Origin: CALODL01 sp942492115
GTDB taxonomy: Bacteria; Planctomycetota; Phycisphaerae; UBA1845; CAIVHJ01
Assembly: GCA_942492115.1 (NCBI GenBank)
Contig: CALODL010000002.1
Coordinates: 62,001-126,000 of the forward strand
Direction: 5' to 3'
DNA: 64,000 bases
The notes under the pieces were generated by a model. It did not search any database and was not told where the DNA came from. It saw only the letters and a list, made by a program, of their open reading frames with translations. Every line of letters begins with the position of its first letter. The first letter of the stretch is position 1. The position numbers and the translations under genes were made by a program. Below, one piece after another: positions 34,775-43,853 of the stretch.

Positions 34775-35620
34775 TTGGATCTGGATCATACGGAAAACCC
34801 GCACCCCACACCTATTGCTGTGTTCGACTCCGGTCTTGGCGGTCTGACTGTCGTGCGCGCTTTGCGCAGTCGTCTACCTGCCGAGGAGATCGTCTACTTT
34901 GGCGACACGGCCCGCGTACCCTATGGCAACAAATCGGCCGAGACCGTCGTACGCTTCGCGCTCGAGATCACCCGGTTTCTGCTCCAACTGCAGCCCAAGC
35001 GCATCATTGCTGCGTGCAACACGGTCAGTGCTTTGGCCCTCGAGCGCTTGCGGGGGGAACTGCCGGTGCCCGTGTTGGGCGTCGTGCACCCGAGCGCCGA
35101 GCGCGCTATCGCGGCGACGCGCCGCGGGTTGGTTGCCGTTCTCGGGACCGAGGCGACCATCTCATCCTGCGCGTTCGAAAAGGCCGTGCGGTTGCGTGAC
35201 CCCAGCGTGCGTGTGATCCAGAAGGCCTGCCCACTGTTCGTCCCCCTCGTTGAAGAGGGTCGTGGATCGGACGACCCGATCGTGCGCATGACCATCGAGC
35301 AGTACCTGGCGCCGGTCAAGCGGCTGGGGCCCGATGTCGTACTGCTGGGTTGCACACACTATCCCATTCTGAAACCTGCGTTGGCCGAGTTCTTCGGTCC
35401 TGGCGTCGAACTCATCGATTCGGGTGAGGCAGCTGCCGACGTGCTGGCTGCCGACGCCGAGTTGCCGAGGGTCGAGAACAGTGTTGGCGCGATTCACTGC
35501 TTCGTCAGTGATTTTCCGCCGCGGTTCAGCGCGGTGGGCGAACGGTTTGCCGGTGAGCCATTGCCTCACGTCCTCAAAGCCAACGCCGAGGCCTGGTTTT
35601 GCGACACGGCCGAGGCGTAA
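34775..35620 (+). CDS. murI: Glutamate racemase
   Basis: Makes D-glutamate for peptidoglycan. Both catalytic cysteines are present, in AACNTVSA and GCTHYP, plus the N-terminal VFDSGLGGLTV. I chose TTG at 34775 because GGAG lies six bases upstream and it gives the usual short lead before PIAVFDSG; ATGs at 34709-34724 would add 17-22 residues rich in Cys and unlike the family. The C-terminal YPILKPAL and LIDSG segments fit. The presence of murI implies a peptidoglycan-related need, which planctomycetes do have. Confidence 0.93.
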   Translation: MDLDHTENPHPTPIAVFDSGLGGLTVVRALRSRLPAEEIVYFGDTARVPYGNKSAETVVRFALEITRFLLQLQPKRIIAACNTVSALALERLRGELPVPVLGVVHPSAERAIAATRRGLVAVLGTEATISSCAFEKAVRLRDPSVRVIQKACPLFVPLVEEGRGSDDPIVRMTIEQYLAPVKRLGPDVVLLGCTHYPILKPALAEFFGPGVELIDSGEAAADVLAADAELPRVENSVGAIHCFVSDFPPRFSAVGERFAGEPLPHVLKANAEAWFCDTAEA

Positions 35621-35669
35621 GTCTGCAGCCAGTTTGAAGTCCGCCGCGAGCGGGGTAGAGTACTCCATC

Positions 35670-36440
35670 GTGTTGAAGCCAAATGGCATCATACTGTGCA
35701 CACTCCTGGCCGCGATCAGCGTGGGCGGCTGTGGTGGCGCTGACCGGGCGGCCCGCAAACGCGTGTGGTCGCGGGCTCAGGCTCTGACGATTCTGCAGAC
35801 GGCCCTGCGTGCAGAGTTGCCGGACGATCGCCGCCGGGCCGTCGAAAGGATCAGTCGCTCGGCCTACATCGGTCTGCCCGAAACCATGCGAACCATGGAC
35901 GTTGTCGTCCGCACGGACAGCAGTCAATTGGTTCGTGCTGCTTCGGCGCGGTGCCTGGCGAAGTCCTTGGACCAGGGAGCCTTTGAACCATTGACGCGCG
36001 TTCTCGAGCCGAGTGACGGAGCCCAGGTCGCGCCTGCAGGGCCCCACCTGCTGGCCACTACACTCGAGGCACTCACGACACTGCGTGCGGCGGAGGTGCC
36101 CTGTCCTGACGCGCCACGACTGGTGTCGGCCGTCTCCGGGCTGTTGATCGGTTATCTCGACGACAATCAAGTACGCATCGATGCGGCTCGTCTGCTCGGA
36201 TACCTGCCTGCTCGGGAGAGCGTGGAGGCGCTCATCGAGGCGTTACGCCCCGACGATTTCGCCGTGGCTTACGAAGCACAGCACGCACTCCAGCAGCTGA
36301 CAGGTGAGGTTCTCGGCGTGGACCAGCGCGCGTGGCGCGAGTGGCTGGCCACGACACAGGATCCGCTCGAAAGGACGCCGAATGCGCATGAGGCTCCAGT
36401 CGAGCGTGGCTGGTGGGGCCGCATGTTCAGCAGCGAGTGA
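35670..36440 (+). CDS. HEAT-repeat-like lipoprotein
   Basis: A 256-residue protein from GTG 35670. The signal peptide has lipobox VGGC (Cys at about 18). The mature part is all helix, with repeated VRAASARCLAKSLDQ-type and IDAARLLGYLPARESVEALIEAL-type units that look like HEAT/Armadillo repeats; typically such proteins bind partner proteins. The upstream frame to 35424 is the shadow of murI. The stop overlaps an alternative ATG of the next gene. Function unknown. Confidence 0.65.
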   Translation: MLKPNGIILCTLLAAISVGGCGGADRAARKRVWSRAQALTILQTALRAELPDDRRRAVERISRSAYIGLPETMRTMDVVVRTDSSQLVRAASARCLAKSLDQGAFEPLTRVLEPSDGAQVAPAGPHLLATTLEALTTLRAAEVPCPDAPRLVSAVSGLLIGYLDDNQVRIDAARLLGYLPARESVEALIEALRPDDFAVAYEAQHALQQLTGEVLGVDQRAWREWLATTQDPLERTPNAHEAPVERGWWGRMFSSE

Positions 36441-36463
36441 TGCCCCCCGCGGCGACGCAGGTC

Positions 36464-37420
36464 ATGAAAGCCCTCGTTTACGATCAAACTTTGCAGTATC
36501 GCACCGATTGTCCAGAGCCCAGACCCGGCCGCGGCGAGGCCGTCGTTCGTGTCCTGCGCGCTGGCATCTGCGCCACTGATATCGAGATCACGCGCGGGTA
36601 CATGGGCTTTGCCGGCGTTCCGGGGCATGAATTCGTCGGCGAGGTCGTCGAAGGTTCGAGCCTCTGGCAGGGACGGCGTGTCGTGGGAGAGATCAACTGT
36701 GTGTGCGGTCGGTGCGACATGTGTGCTCGCGGGCTATCCAATCATTGCCGCGATCGGACGGTCCTGGGCATCCTGGGGCGGGATGGCGCGTTTGCCGAGT
36801 ACGTGTGCCTGCCCGAGGCAAATCTGCATGAGGTCCCCGACGCGGTAAGCGATGATCAGGCCGTTTTCGTCGAGCCGCTCGCTGCAGCGTGCCAGATTCT
36901 GAAACAGTGCACGATCGATTCCCACACGCGCGTGGCCGTGCTGGGCTCGGGGCGGCTCGGGCAACTCGTTGCACAAGTGATGAAAAGCACTGGATGCCGG
37001 ATGATGGTGGTCGGACGGAATCTTGATTCGTTGCGGACCTGCGAGCGTTTGGGCATGGCGACCGCGCTGAGCAGCGAGGTGCATGGCGCCAGGGACTACG
37101 ATGTGGTCGTTGACTGTACGGGCGCGGCTGCGGGTTTGCCCATGGCTTTCGAGTGGGTGCGTCCGCGCGGGACTGTCGTTCTGAAGAGTACCTACGTGGG
37201 GCCAGCGCCTCCGTCGTTATCCGCCGTGGTCATCGACGAGTTGACCCTGCTCGGGAGTCGCTGCGGTCCTTTTGCCGACGCGCTGCATCTTCTGGCCACG
37301 GCTCGCGTTGACGTTGAGGCATTGGTGACGCGGGTTGTGCCGCTGGAACGCGGCATCGAAGGCTTCGAATGGGCCGCTTCCCGCGAGGTCATGAAGGTGC
37401 TGATCGCCCCCGGGGCTTGA
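36464..37420 (+). CDS. Zinc-containing alcohol dehydrogenase family protein
   Basis: A 318-residue medium-chain dehydrogenase. The first catalytic zinc ligand is in ICATD, followed by GHE (PGHEFVGEV); the structural zinc cluster is CVCGRCDMCARGLSNHC, four Cys plus one. The nucleotide-binding fold has VAVLGSGRLGQLVAQV. ATG 36464 matches the family N-terminus (MKALVYD); the ATG at 36440 overlapping the upstream stop is an alternative. The catalytic site is complete. Substrate could be a polyol or alcohol; none can be inferred. Confidence 0.87.
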   Translation: MKALVYDQTLQYRTDCPEPRPGRGEAVVRVLRAGICATDIEITRGYMGFAGVPGHEFVGEVVEGSSLWQGRRVVGEINCVCGRCDMCARGLSNHCRDRTVLGILGRDGAFAEYVCLPEANLHEVPDAVSDDQAVFVEPLAAACQILKQCTIDSHTRVAVLGSGRLGQLVAQVMKSTGCRMMVVGRNLDSLRTCERLGMATALSSEVHGARDYDVVVDCTGAAAGLPMAFEWVRPRGTVVLKSTYVGPAPPSLSAVVIDELTLLGSRCGPFADALHLLATARVDVEALVTRVVPLERGIEGFEWAASREVMKVLIAPGA

Positions 37421-37444
37421 AGCGCGCGGGTGCAGCACCGTTCA

Positions 37445-38800
37445 ATGAGGGCCACGACCATGATGCTGTTGATTCTGGTGAGTATATGCTGGCCAGCCCA
37501 GGCGGCCCCGGATACCGCACCCCGACGTCGTGGCGAGTTGGGCATCATCGTGCGCGCGCCGGACAAAGCCACAGGTGCTGAAGTCGCACGATTGACCATG
37601 GGGACACCGGCGTACGACGTCGATATTCGCCCGGGTGACGTGATCGAAGCGATCAATGCAACGTTCGTTGCTCGACCCGAAGCCTACGAGCGGATCGCCG
37701 GTCACTTCCGGGCGGGCGATTCGTGTCACCTGCGTCTGCGACGCGGCAAGAACATCATCGAGCGCGAGTTGATCGCGGCCGAGTTTCCGCGCGAAGTGTC
37801 TTCCGTGGAAGTTCGGGTCGAGTATACATGGGTCACCACCGACGACGGCGTTCCGCTGCGTGTGGTGGTGACGTCACCTGGCGAGGCAGCGACGCCCCGG
37901 CCTGCGGTGATTCTGGTGGGCGGGATCGAGGGCTGGCCGTGCGATGCCTTTGATCAGCCACAGCTTGCCGCGTTGGCTCACGAACTCGGTCGCCGTGGTC
38001 ACGGCGCTATTCGTTTCGATGCGCGGGGCATCGGTGACAGTTACGGTGGCCCGGCCCACGGTGTCAGCCTGCAAACCATCGTCAACGATACCCGGTCCAT
38101 TTGTCGATGGGCTCAGGGGCGTGCGGCGATCGATCGCAGCGCGATATTCCTCTTCGGCATAGGGGTGGGCGGCGTTGTGGCCACGCACGTCACCGCCGAC
38201 CAGGACGGTATCGCCGGGCTGGCGACCTGGGGAACCCTGTCACGTCCGCTTCTCGAATGCATGACCACGGCGACGCGGCGGAGGGCCGAGTTGGCTGGTT
38301 TGTCTGCTCCGCAGGTCAACGTGGTCATGCATGAGGCGCTGTCGTTCTTCACTCTTCTCCTCGCCGGACATGCACCGCAGGACATCAGAACCCAACGGCC
38401 AGAGTTGAGCAGGTTCGTTGACTCACTGGGTGGGTATCAGGGGCATTCGGCGGACTTCTGGCGCGCGTTGGACAGTGTGCGCTATGATCGCCTGTTCGCA
38501 CGCGAAGATGTCCCTGTACTGGTACTCTACGGGGCAAACGATTATGTGAGTTGTGCTGAAGATCAGATCAATGCCGCGGCCCTGGCGCAGGCCGGTCGGT
38601 CACAACTCAATGTCGAGTTGCAGATGATTCCCGGTGTCGATCAGCGCATGAGTACGGCGGCCAGCATGGCCGAGGCGCACGCGCTGGCGACGGGGGGTGC
38701 GTTCCGCTTCGATTCTCGGGCCGTGGCGGCGTTGTGCACGTGGATGGATCACGTGCAGCAGGTCAGGGCGGATCAACTGTCAACGCCGGGTCCAGAGTGA
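37445..38800 (+). CDS. Exported PDZ plus alpha/beta-hydrolase protein lacking the nucleophile Ser
   Basis: A 451-residue protein from ATG 37445, with a signal peptide (LLILVSICWPAQA). A PDZ domain (about 25-100, ELGIIVRAPD and DIRPGDVIEAINATFV) precedes an alpha/beta hydrolase domain (about 125-445, PAVILVGGIEGWPCDAF, GHGAIRFDARGIGDS). The nucleophile elbow, normally GxSxG, reads GIGVGG in FLFGIGVGGVVATH, so the Ser is Gly. The acid (LVLYGANDYV) and a late His-like region are harder to judge. It may be a pseudoenzyme used for binding. Its 3' end overlaps the kinase gene at 38763 by 38 bases, tail to tail. Confidence 0.7.
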   Translation: MRATTMMLLILVSICWPAQAAPDTAPRRRGELGIIVRAPDKATGAEVARLTMGTPAYDVDIRPGDVIEAINATFVARPEAYERIAGHFRAGDSCHLRLRRGKNIIERELIAAEFPREVSSVEVRVEYTWVTTDDGVPLRVVVTSPGEAATPRPAVILVGGIEGWPCDAFDQPQLAALAHELGRRGHGAIRFDARGIGDSYGGPAHGVSLQTIVNDTRSICRWAQGRAAIDRSAIFLFGIGVGGVVATHVTADQDGIAGLATWGTLSRPLLECMTTATRRRAELAGLSAPQVNVVMHEALSFFTLLLAGHAPQDIRTQRPELSRFVDSLGGYQGHSADFWRALDSVRYDRLFAREDVPVLVLYGANDYVSCAEDQINAAALAQAGRSQLNVELQMIPGVDQRMSTAASMAEAHALATGGAFRFDSRAVAALCTWMDHVQQVRADQLSTPGPE

Positions 38801-41471
38801 TCGTCTGCCGCAATCGTTCCGCATCGCCGACCCTGCCGTGTGTCGCGTAGAAATCAGCCAGAGTGCTGGCCGCGCCCCGGGTTCGCTCATGATCGGTGCC
38901 GAGGCGGTCCCGGAGGATGTTCAGGGCGGACTCCAATGCTGCTTCAGCTTCATCGTCGCGGCCCAATTGCGCCAAACACCTGCCCAATTGTTCGAGAGCG
39001 ACTCCCGTGAAGTCGTGCTGTGGTCCCAGGGCCTCCTCGGCGCCCTCGGCCGCTTCGCGCAACAGAGGTTCGGCGTCGTGCTTGTGGTCCATGTTGAGGT
39101 ACAGTTCGCCCAGGTTCTTCATGACGACGAGGGTCTTGAAATGCTGTGGTCCGAAACGCTCGCGGTAGTCGTCGAGCACCTCGACCAGCAACACTTCAGC
39201 TTGCTCGTAACGATTTTGCGCCATATGGAGGCGCGCCAGGTTGTTCTTGGTCTTCAGGATTTCGGGATGATGCGCGTCCTGATAGACCTCCAACTGGTCC
39301 TGTAGAACCTGCTCGTAGAGTTCGGCGGCCAGCTCCTGGCGGCCGATGCGGTTGTACAACCACGCGAGGTCATGGCGCGCCATGAGTGTTTTGGGATGCT
39401 TCGGCCCCAGATTGGCCAGCAGGCCCTCGTACGATTGGACACGCAGGGGTTCGACCGCATCGTACTTACCCTGCAGGGCGTAGACGCCGGCAAGGCTGTT
39501 GAGTGAGGTCAGAGTGCGGGGATGCTTTTCACCGAGGACTTCCCGCCGCAGAGCCAGCGTTTCGGAGAAGAGTCTCTCGGCCAGCGCGTAGTCACCCTGG
39601 CTGCGATGGAGCCACGCGAGGTTGTTCATGGCCTCGAGCGTCAACGGATGACGCGGCCCATGAACGCGGCGGCACGATGCGACGAGCTCCGTGCGCAAAG
39701 GTTCAGCTGCGTCATAGCGCCCCTGGGCCCGATACACTGCAGCGAGGTTGTTGATCGCATTGAGCGTAGTCTGGTGATCGCCACCGAGTGCTGTGCGCGA
39801 GCTGGCGACGACCGCGCTGAGCATGGCTTCGGCTTCCGCGTAGCGGCCTTCGGTGGCATGCAGCTCTGCGAGCATGACCGTGCTTTCGAGCGTGAGCGGA
39901 TCGGCAGTGCCACGGTGGTCCCGTCGAATCGCCCGCACCCGGTCGAAAATGGCCCGGGCGTCTTCGAGTCGACCCTGCTGGCGACGCAGCTGGCCGAGGT
40001 TCAGCTCGGTTCGCAGGGTCACAGTCGACTGGTCTCCCAAGCGGTCCCGTTGAACCTGCAGCGCCCGCACGAAGTGCGGTTCGGCCTTGTCATATGCCCC
40101 GAGACTGGAGTACGTCCGTCCAAGTGTAAAGCGGATTGCAGCTTCGAGCTCTGCATCCTCCGGGGCCATGAAGTCGACCTGCCGCGCGGCGTCATCGATG
40201 ACCTGCTCGATGGTCAGGGGCTGGCCGAGGGTGTTCGCGGGTTGGGCAGCAGCAAGTACGTCTTCGGTCAGGAAGCGGTTGACCGCAGCTGCATGGGCCG
40301 CGGAGCGCGTCGCCTGTTGCGTGGCGCTTTCGGCCTCGGCACGCAGCAGGTCAGCTTCACGGTACAGCACGCTCATCCAGATTCCGAACCCCGTGATGAG
40401 CACGACGAACGCGGCGGCGACACTCACCGGCACGCCCAGGCGCCGGAGCGTCTTCTTGAGCATGTACCAACTGCTGTCACGCTTGGCTTCGATAGGCTCG
40501 CCGCTGAGGTAGCGCTGGATATCACGATGCAGATCGCCCGCACTCTGGTATCGGCGGTCGCGGTCCTTGCTGAGGGTCTTGAGCACGATGGTTTCGACTT
40601 CGTCGTCGATGTCACGGCGCAGGGTGCGCGGTCGTGCGGGTTCGGTGCGAATGATGTTATCGAGGACGTCGCGCATGTTGCCGACCACCTCGTACGGAAA
40701 GCGTCCGGTCAGGATCTGGTACAACACCACGCCGAGCGCGTAGACATCGCTGCGTATGTCGATCTTGCTGGCCGCGCCCTCGGCCTGCTCGGGCGACGCC
40801 CACGGCAGAGATCCGATGAATTGCCCGGTCATGGTCATTTCGGTGATGGAACTGGATGCGCCGACCACGGTCTTGGCCAGGCCGAAATCAAGAATGTGCG
40901 GAGTGCCGGTGTCATCGATGAGAATGTTGCTGGGTTTCAGGTCGCGGTGGATCACGCCACTGAGATGAGCCGCGTTGACCGCAATACAAATCTCGTTGAA
41001 CAGCTCGAGCGTGCGGCGTAGAGATCGGGGACCGCTGGCCATATAGACGTCGAGCGGGTGGCCCGAGATATAGTCCATCACGAAGAAATGGCTGCCCGCG
41101 GCTTCGCCGATGTCATGCACGGCGACGATATTGGGGTGACGCAGCTGCGCCAGGATGTGGACTTCGCGCTCGAACCGGGCTCGATCGCGCGGTCCAGCGA
41201 ACGGTCCTTCTTTCATGACCTTGATCGCAACCTTGCGCTTGGTGGCCTTCTGGCGTGCCTGGTAGACCACCCCCTGTCCACCGCGGTGAATTTCTCTCAG
41301 AATCTCGTAGCCCGTGAAGGAATCGGGTGGCGGTTGAACGGCTTGCCGGGGTTCCCCCCGGCTGTCCAGCGCAGTCGGGCTCGAGACCGTCAGCGCGCTG
41401 GCCTCCTGCTGTTCTGCCGCCAGAATGAGCCGGCGTTCGTTCTCGGGGCCTGAGGAAGAAAGGTCCGCCAT
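38763..41471 (-). CDS. Membrane serine/threonine protein kinase with a TPR C-terminus
   Basis: A 902-residue protein of the planctomycete type. Kinase domain about 54-325: glycine loop EIHRGGQGVVY, ATP-binding Lys-84 in VAIKVMKEG, catalytic loop HRDLKPSN (His-175), DFG at 195-197, and SPEQ. A membrane segment (about 347-370) follows, then a coiled region and about ten tetratricopeptide repeats (about 440-880) in kinesin-light-chain style, for example AEPHFVRALQVQRDRLGDQ. The TPRs are probably outside the cell or bind partners. An ECF sigma gene is immediately upstream, the standard kinase/sigma pairing in this phylum. Confidence 0.95.
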   Translation of the reverse strand: MADLSSSGPENERRLILAAEQQEASALTVSSPTALDSRGEPRQAVQPPPDSFTGYEILREIHRGGQGVVYQARQKATKRKVAIKVMKEGPFAGPRDRARFEREVHILAQLRHPNIVAVHDIGEAAGSHFFVMDYISGHPLDVYMASGPRSLRRTLELFNEICIAVNAAHLSGVIHRDLKPSNILIDDTGTPHILDFGLAKTVVGASSSITEMTMTGQFIGSLPWASPEQAEGAASKIDIRSDVYALGVVLYQILTGRFPYEVVGNMRDVLDNIIRTEPARPRTLRRDIDDEVETIVLKTLSKDRDRRYQSAGDLHRDIQRYLSGEPIEAKRDSSWYMLKKTLRRLGVPVSVAAAFVVLITGFGIWMSVLYREADLLRAEAESATQQATRSAAHAAAVNRFLTEDVLAAAQPANTLGQPLTIEQVIDDAARQVDFMAPEDAELEAAIRFTLGRTYSSLGAYDKAEPHFVRALQVQRDRLGDQSTVTLRTELNLGQLRRQQGRLEDARAIFDRVRAIRRDHRGTADPLTLESTVMLAELHATEGRYAEAEAMLSAVVASSRTALGGDHQTTLNAINNLAAVYRAQGRYDAAEPLRTELVASCRRVHGPRHPLTLEAMNNLAWLHRSQGDYALAERLFSETLALRREVLGEKHPRTLTSLNSLAGVYALQGKYDAVEPLRVQSYEGLLANLGPKHPKTLMARHDLAWLYNRIGRQELAAELYEQVLQDQLEVYQDAHHPEILKTKNNLARLHMAQNRYEQAEVLLVEVLDDYRERFGPQHFKTLVVMKNLGELYLNMDHKHDAEPLLREAAEGAEEALGPQHDFTGVALEQLGRCLAQLGRDDEAEAALESALNILRDRLGTDHERTRGAASTLADFYATHGRVGDAERLRQTITLDPALTVDPP

Positions 41472-41510
41472 GACTGTACCTGAGACACTACCGCCAGCGG
41501 TGTGTGCTGG

Positions 41511-42137
41511 TCACGGTGATTCCGTGAAGAACTGTGATTCGCTCCCCAACTGGGTGCGTAAGCGATCGTGGGCTCGGGCTCGGAGCATGTAAACGGCGCC
41601 GGTCGTGCGTCCCAGTGCAGACGCGACCTCCTCGGCGGACGCACCGTCGAGGTCGTACATCCGGACAACGGTGCGGTAGACGTCCGGCAAGCCCTCAACG
41701 GCCCGCAGGAGCGTCTGGCCCGTTTCGTTGACGAAGGCCTGGTGGCTCGGGGTGCCGCCCGACTGACTCAGAAGATTGTACAAATGTGACAGGGAGGTGT
41801 CCGGGCCGGACGGTTCGACCCGCTGGCGGTCGCCGCCGCGTTTGGCCGCCGTCAGGCCTTTTATGGCATCGACGAGGTTACAGCGGGCCAGGCTGCTCAG
41901 CCACCGTTCGAATGCGTTTTCGCCGATCGGGACGAACACACGGATGGACCGCATGGCATCCGCATATGTCTGTTGCATGATGTCGTCTTCGCTCAGCACC
42001 GACCGCCATTTGCGCGGGAGACGGTGGGCGATCGCCCGACGGACGCCCGGGCCGTGGCATTCGAGCAGTTGGACCAGCGCGTCCCGGTCTCCAGTGGTAG
42101 CGCGGGTGATCAGCTTTTCCGTTTGGGGGATGGTCAT
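41511..42137 (-). CDS. ECF sigma factor paired with the TPR kinase
   Basis: A 208-residue sigma-70 family protein. Region 2 (about 15-100) has ERWLSSLARCNLVDAIKGL; region 4 (about 150-200) has LPDVYRTVVRMYDLDGASAEEVASALGRTTGAVYMLRARAHDRLR. This is the group of ECF factors often encoded beside serine/threonine kinases in planctomycetes, with the kinase thought to control the sigma factor. It is 39 bases from the kinase gene, on the same strand. Confidence 0.9.
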   Translation of the reverse strand: MTIPQTEKLITRATTGDRDALVQLLECHGPGVRRAIAHRLPRKWRSVLSEDDIMQQTYADAMRSIRVFVPIGENAFERWLSSLARCNLVDAIKGLTAAKRGGDRQRVEPSGPDTSLSHLYNLLSQSGGTPSHQAFVNETGQTLLRAVEGLPDVYRTVVRMYDLDGASAEEVASALGRTTGAVYMLRARAHDRLRTQLGSESQFFTESP

Positions 42138-42209
42138 TTGCGAGCACGGCCATCTGAATCCATTGGTGCGACGATGTCAAACGCGGCGCGGAGGCTCCCG
42201 CGAGGCAGA

Positions 42210-42797
42210 CTACAAGCGTTCCACGAACAACGACTTGCGGCGCAGGATGCGCATCTGGTTTCGAATCAGATCTGCCACGTGGTCTGGTGCCGGAACCCCC
42301 TGCAAGATCGTCTGGCGGTCGGAGGGGTCCGTCGACATGACTTCAATGCTGCCCAATCCGCACAGGCGGTTGAGCAGCGACTTGGTGATTCTGACGTCAT
42401 CGATGCGAATGATCTCGGTCTGATCAATGGTCTTGCTGAGGATGCCGCGTGAGACGAATAACCGTTGGGTGGTCAAGCGGTAATGATGGTTGAGCATCCC
42501 GAGGGCCGTGCGGATCCCCGCGTAGAACCACGCGAGCGTGATCAGTGCCAGGCACGTCCACCCGATCCATCCCCGGGTCATGATACCCAACACTGCGCCG
42601 ATAACGGTCCAGCAGGCGGCGACTCCGAGCAGGTCGATGTAGTCCTTCCAGTGGGGATGTCCGTGCCACAGGTCCGCTTCCAGTTCAGGATCGAGCGGGG
42701 CGCCGTCTGCGCTGTCCTCGCCCGGGGCGTGGCCCCGGTCGTCCGGAGCACCGGCGGCCTGGTTCATGGGACTTGGACTGTCAGATTCGTGCACCAT
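42210..42797 (-). CDS. Membrane protein with a bacterial PH (bPH2) domain
   Basis: A 195-residue protein: an acidic, Gly/Pro-rich soluble N-terminus of about 45 residues, two close transmembrane helices (about 55-105), and a PH-like domain (RLTTQRLFVSRGILSKTIDQTEIIRIDDVRI and FGSIEVMST-type strand near 150-165) typical of bPH2/YdbT-like proteins. The start at 42797 could also be at the ATG at 42767. These domains sit at the membrane and have no known enzyme activity. Unlinked to the neighbours in function as far as I can see. Confidence 0.8.
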   Translation of the reverse strand: MVHESDSPSPMNQAAGAPDDRGHAPGEDSADGAPLDPELEADLWHGHPHWKDYIDLLGVAACWTVIGAVLGIMTRGWIGWTCLALITLAWFYAGIRTALGMLNHHYRLTTQRLFVSRGILSKTIDQTEIIRIDDVRITKSLLNRLCGLGSIEVMSTDPSDRQTILQGVPAPDHVADLIRNQMRILRRKSLFVERL

Positions 42798-42977
42798 GCG
42801 CGGAGCGGGACCTCGGCCTTGAACGCGCGCTACCGTTCCGTCTATAAGACCTGTTGGCGGCGGTTATGTCAATTGCTTCTAATTCGCACTTGACATCGCC
42901 GGGCCGGATTTCAAAATGAGCGCGCCGAGAATATTTGTCTTGCGGTCATCAAGTTAACGTTCAAGGAATGCAGTCGC

Positions 42978-43469
42978 ATGAGTCAATGCCACAAACTCGA
43001 AGATGCGGCGTTCGTTACAGAATCGTCATCCGCATCACAGGTGTGCATGCCGGACCAGGAGGCTGCCTGGGTGGAAGACTTTGGCGCCCGGTCGTCCTGT
43101 CTGGCTGAGTACGTTCCTGTCATTTTTGCCGAAAGTCTGGAGCTGGCCTCGCGCATCAAGTCGCTGCTGGAGGGGCGTGGTTTTCCGACGTTGGTCGAGT
43201 GGGAATCCAACGGGCACCTGGGGGCAGGCGTCATCAATCGCCGCATTCCAGTTCTCGTTCCCGAGGAGATGCAGGATGATGCCTCGGAAATCGTCGCTCG
43301 GGCCGAAATGACCGATTACGACGACGACGAGGACGATGAGAACGAAGTGTTCGACGATGACGAGGATGATGATCTGGACGACGAGTTCGACGAAGATGAC
43401 CTCGACTCCGACGACGACGACGTGATCGACGATGACGATGACGATGACGACGACGACGATGACCTCTGA
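42978..43469 (+). CDS. DUF2007-like protein with a poly-aspartate tail
   Basis: A 163-residue protein. Residues about 40-110 resemble the DUF2007 putative signal-transducing family (VPVIFAESLELASRIKSLLEGRGFPTLVEWES, IPVLVPEEMQDDASEIV), which has an N-terminal strand-helix motif. The last ~55 residues are nearly all Asp and Glu, encoded by GAC/GAT runs. Such a tail is disordered, strongly anionic, and could bind cations, basic proteins or DNA-binding partners. It converges with a gene coding an Arg-rich repeat protein. Function unknown. Confidence 0.7.
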   Translation: MSQCHKLEDAAFVTESSSASQVCMPDQEAAWVEDFGARSSCLAEYVPVIFAESLELASRIKSLLEGRGFPTLVEWESNGHLGAGVINRRIPVLVPEEMQDDASEIVARAEMTDYDDDEDDENEVFDDDEDDDLDDEFDEDDLDSDDDDVIDDDDDDDDDDDDL

Positions 43470-43502
43470 TAAGGTGATCGTATCACGCGGGTCTATTTCG
43501 TT

Positions 43503-43853
43503 TCAGTCGGTCACTGCAGCAATGTCGATGTGTTCGCTGCGTTCGGCGACCTTGCGGTATCCGAGGTAGTGGATGATCTCGAAGATCTCCGACCAACTCG
43601 GGAACGGCCGGTCGTTGGCGCGCTTGTACTCGTCGATGGCCATGACGAAATCGAGCAGCTCGTTGGTCATCTCGCCTTCTTCGGCGGCTTTGCGCACGTC
43701 CCCTCTGCGCCGCCCGGGCCCGCGTCTGCGATCCAGACCGCTGCGGCGGTCCACGCGGCTTCTACGGTCCACACTGCTGCGGCGGTCGATTCCCGCACGG
43801 CGTTCGTCATCACTCTCGAACGAGTCGCCCAAGTCGGTCTTGTCGTCACTCAT
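43503..43853 (-). CDS. Small protein with Arg-rich hexad repeats and a conserved C-terminal domain
   Basis: A 116-residue protein whose N-terminal half has six DRRS-like repeats (RRSSVDRRSRVDRRSGLDRR) and then a Gly/Arg stretch, so it is strongly basic and probably disordered. The C-terminal half (about 60-116) is a compact helical domain (NELLDFVMAIDEYKRANDRPFPSWSEIFEIIHYLGYRKV). I recall similar conserved proteins in planctomycetes but no named family. Possibly nucleic-acid binding. It converges on the acidic-tail gene, 33 bases away. Confidence 0.65.
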   Translation of the reverse strand: MSDDKTDLGDSFESDDERRAGIDRRSSVDRRSRVDRRSGLDRRRGPGRRRGDVRKAAEEGEMTNELLDFVMAIDEYKRANDRPFPSWSEIFEIIHYLGYRKVAERSEHIDIAAVTD

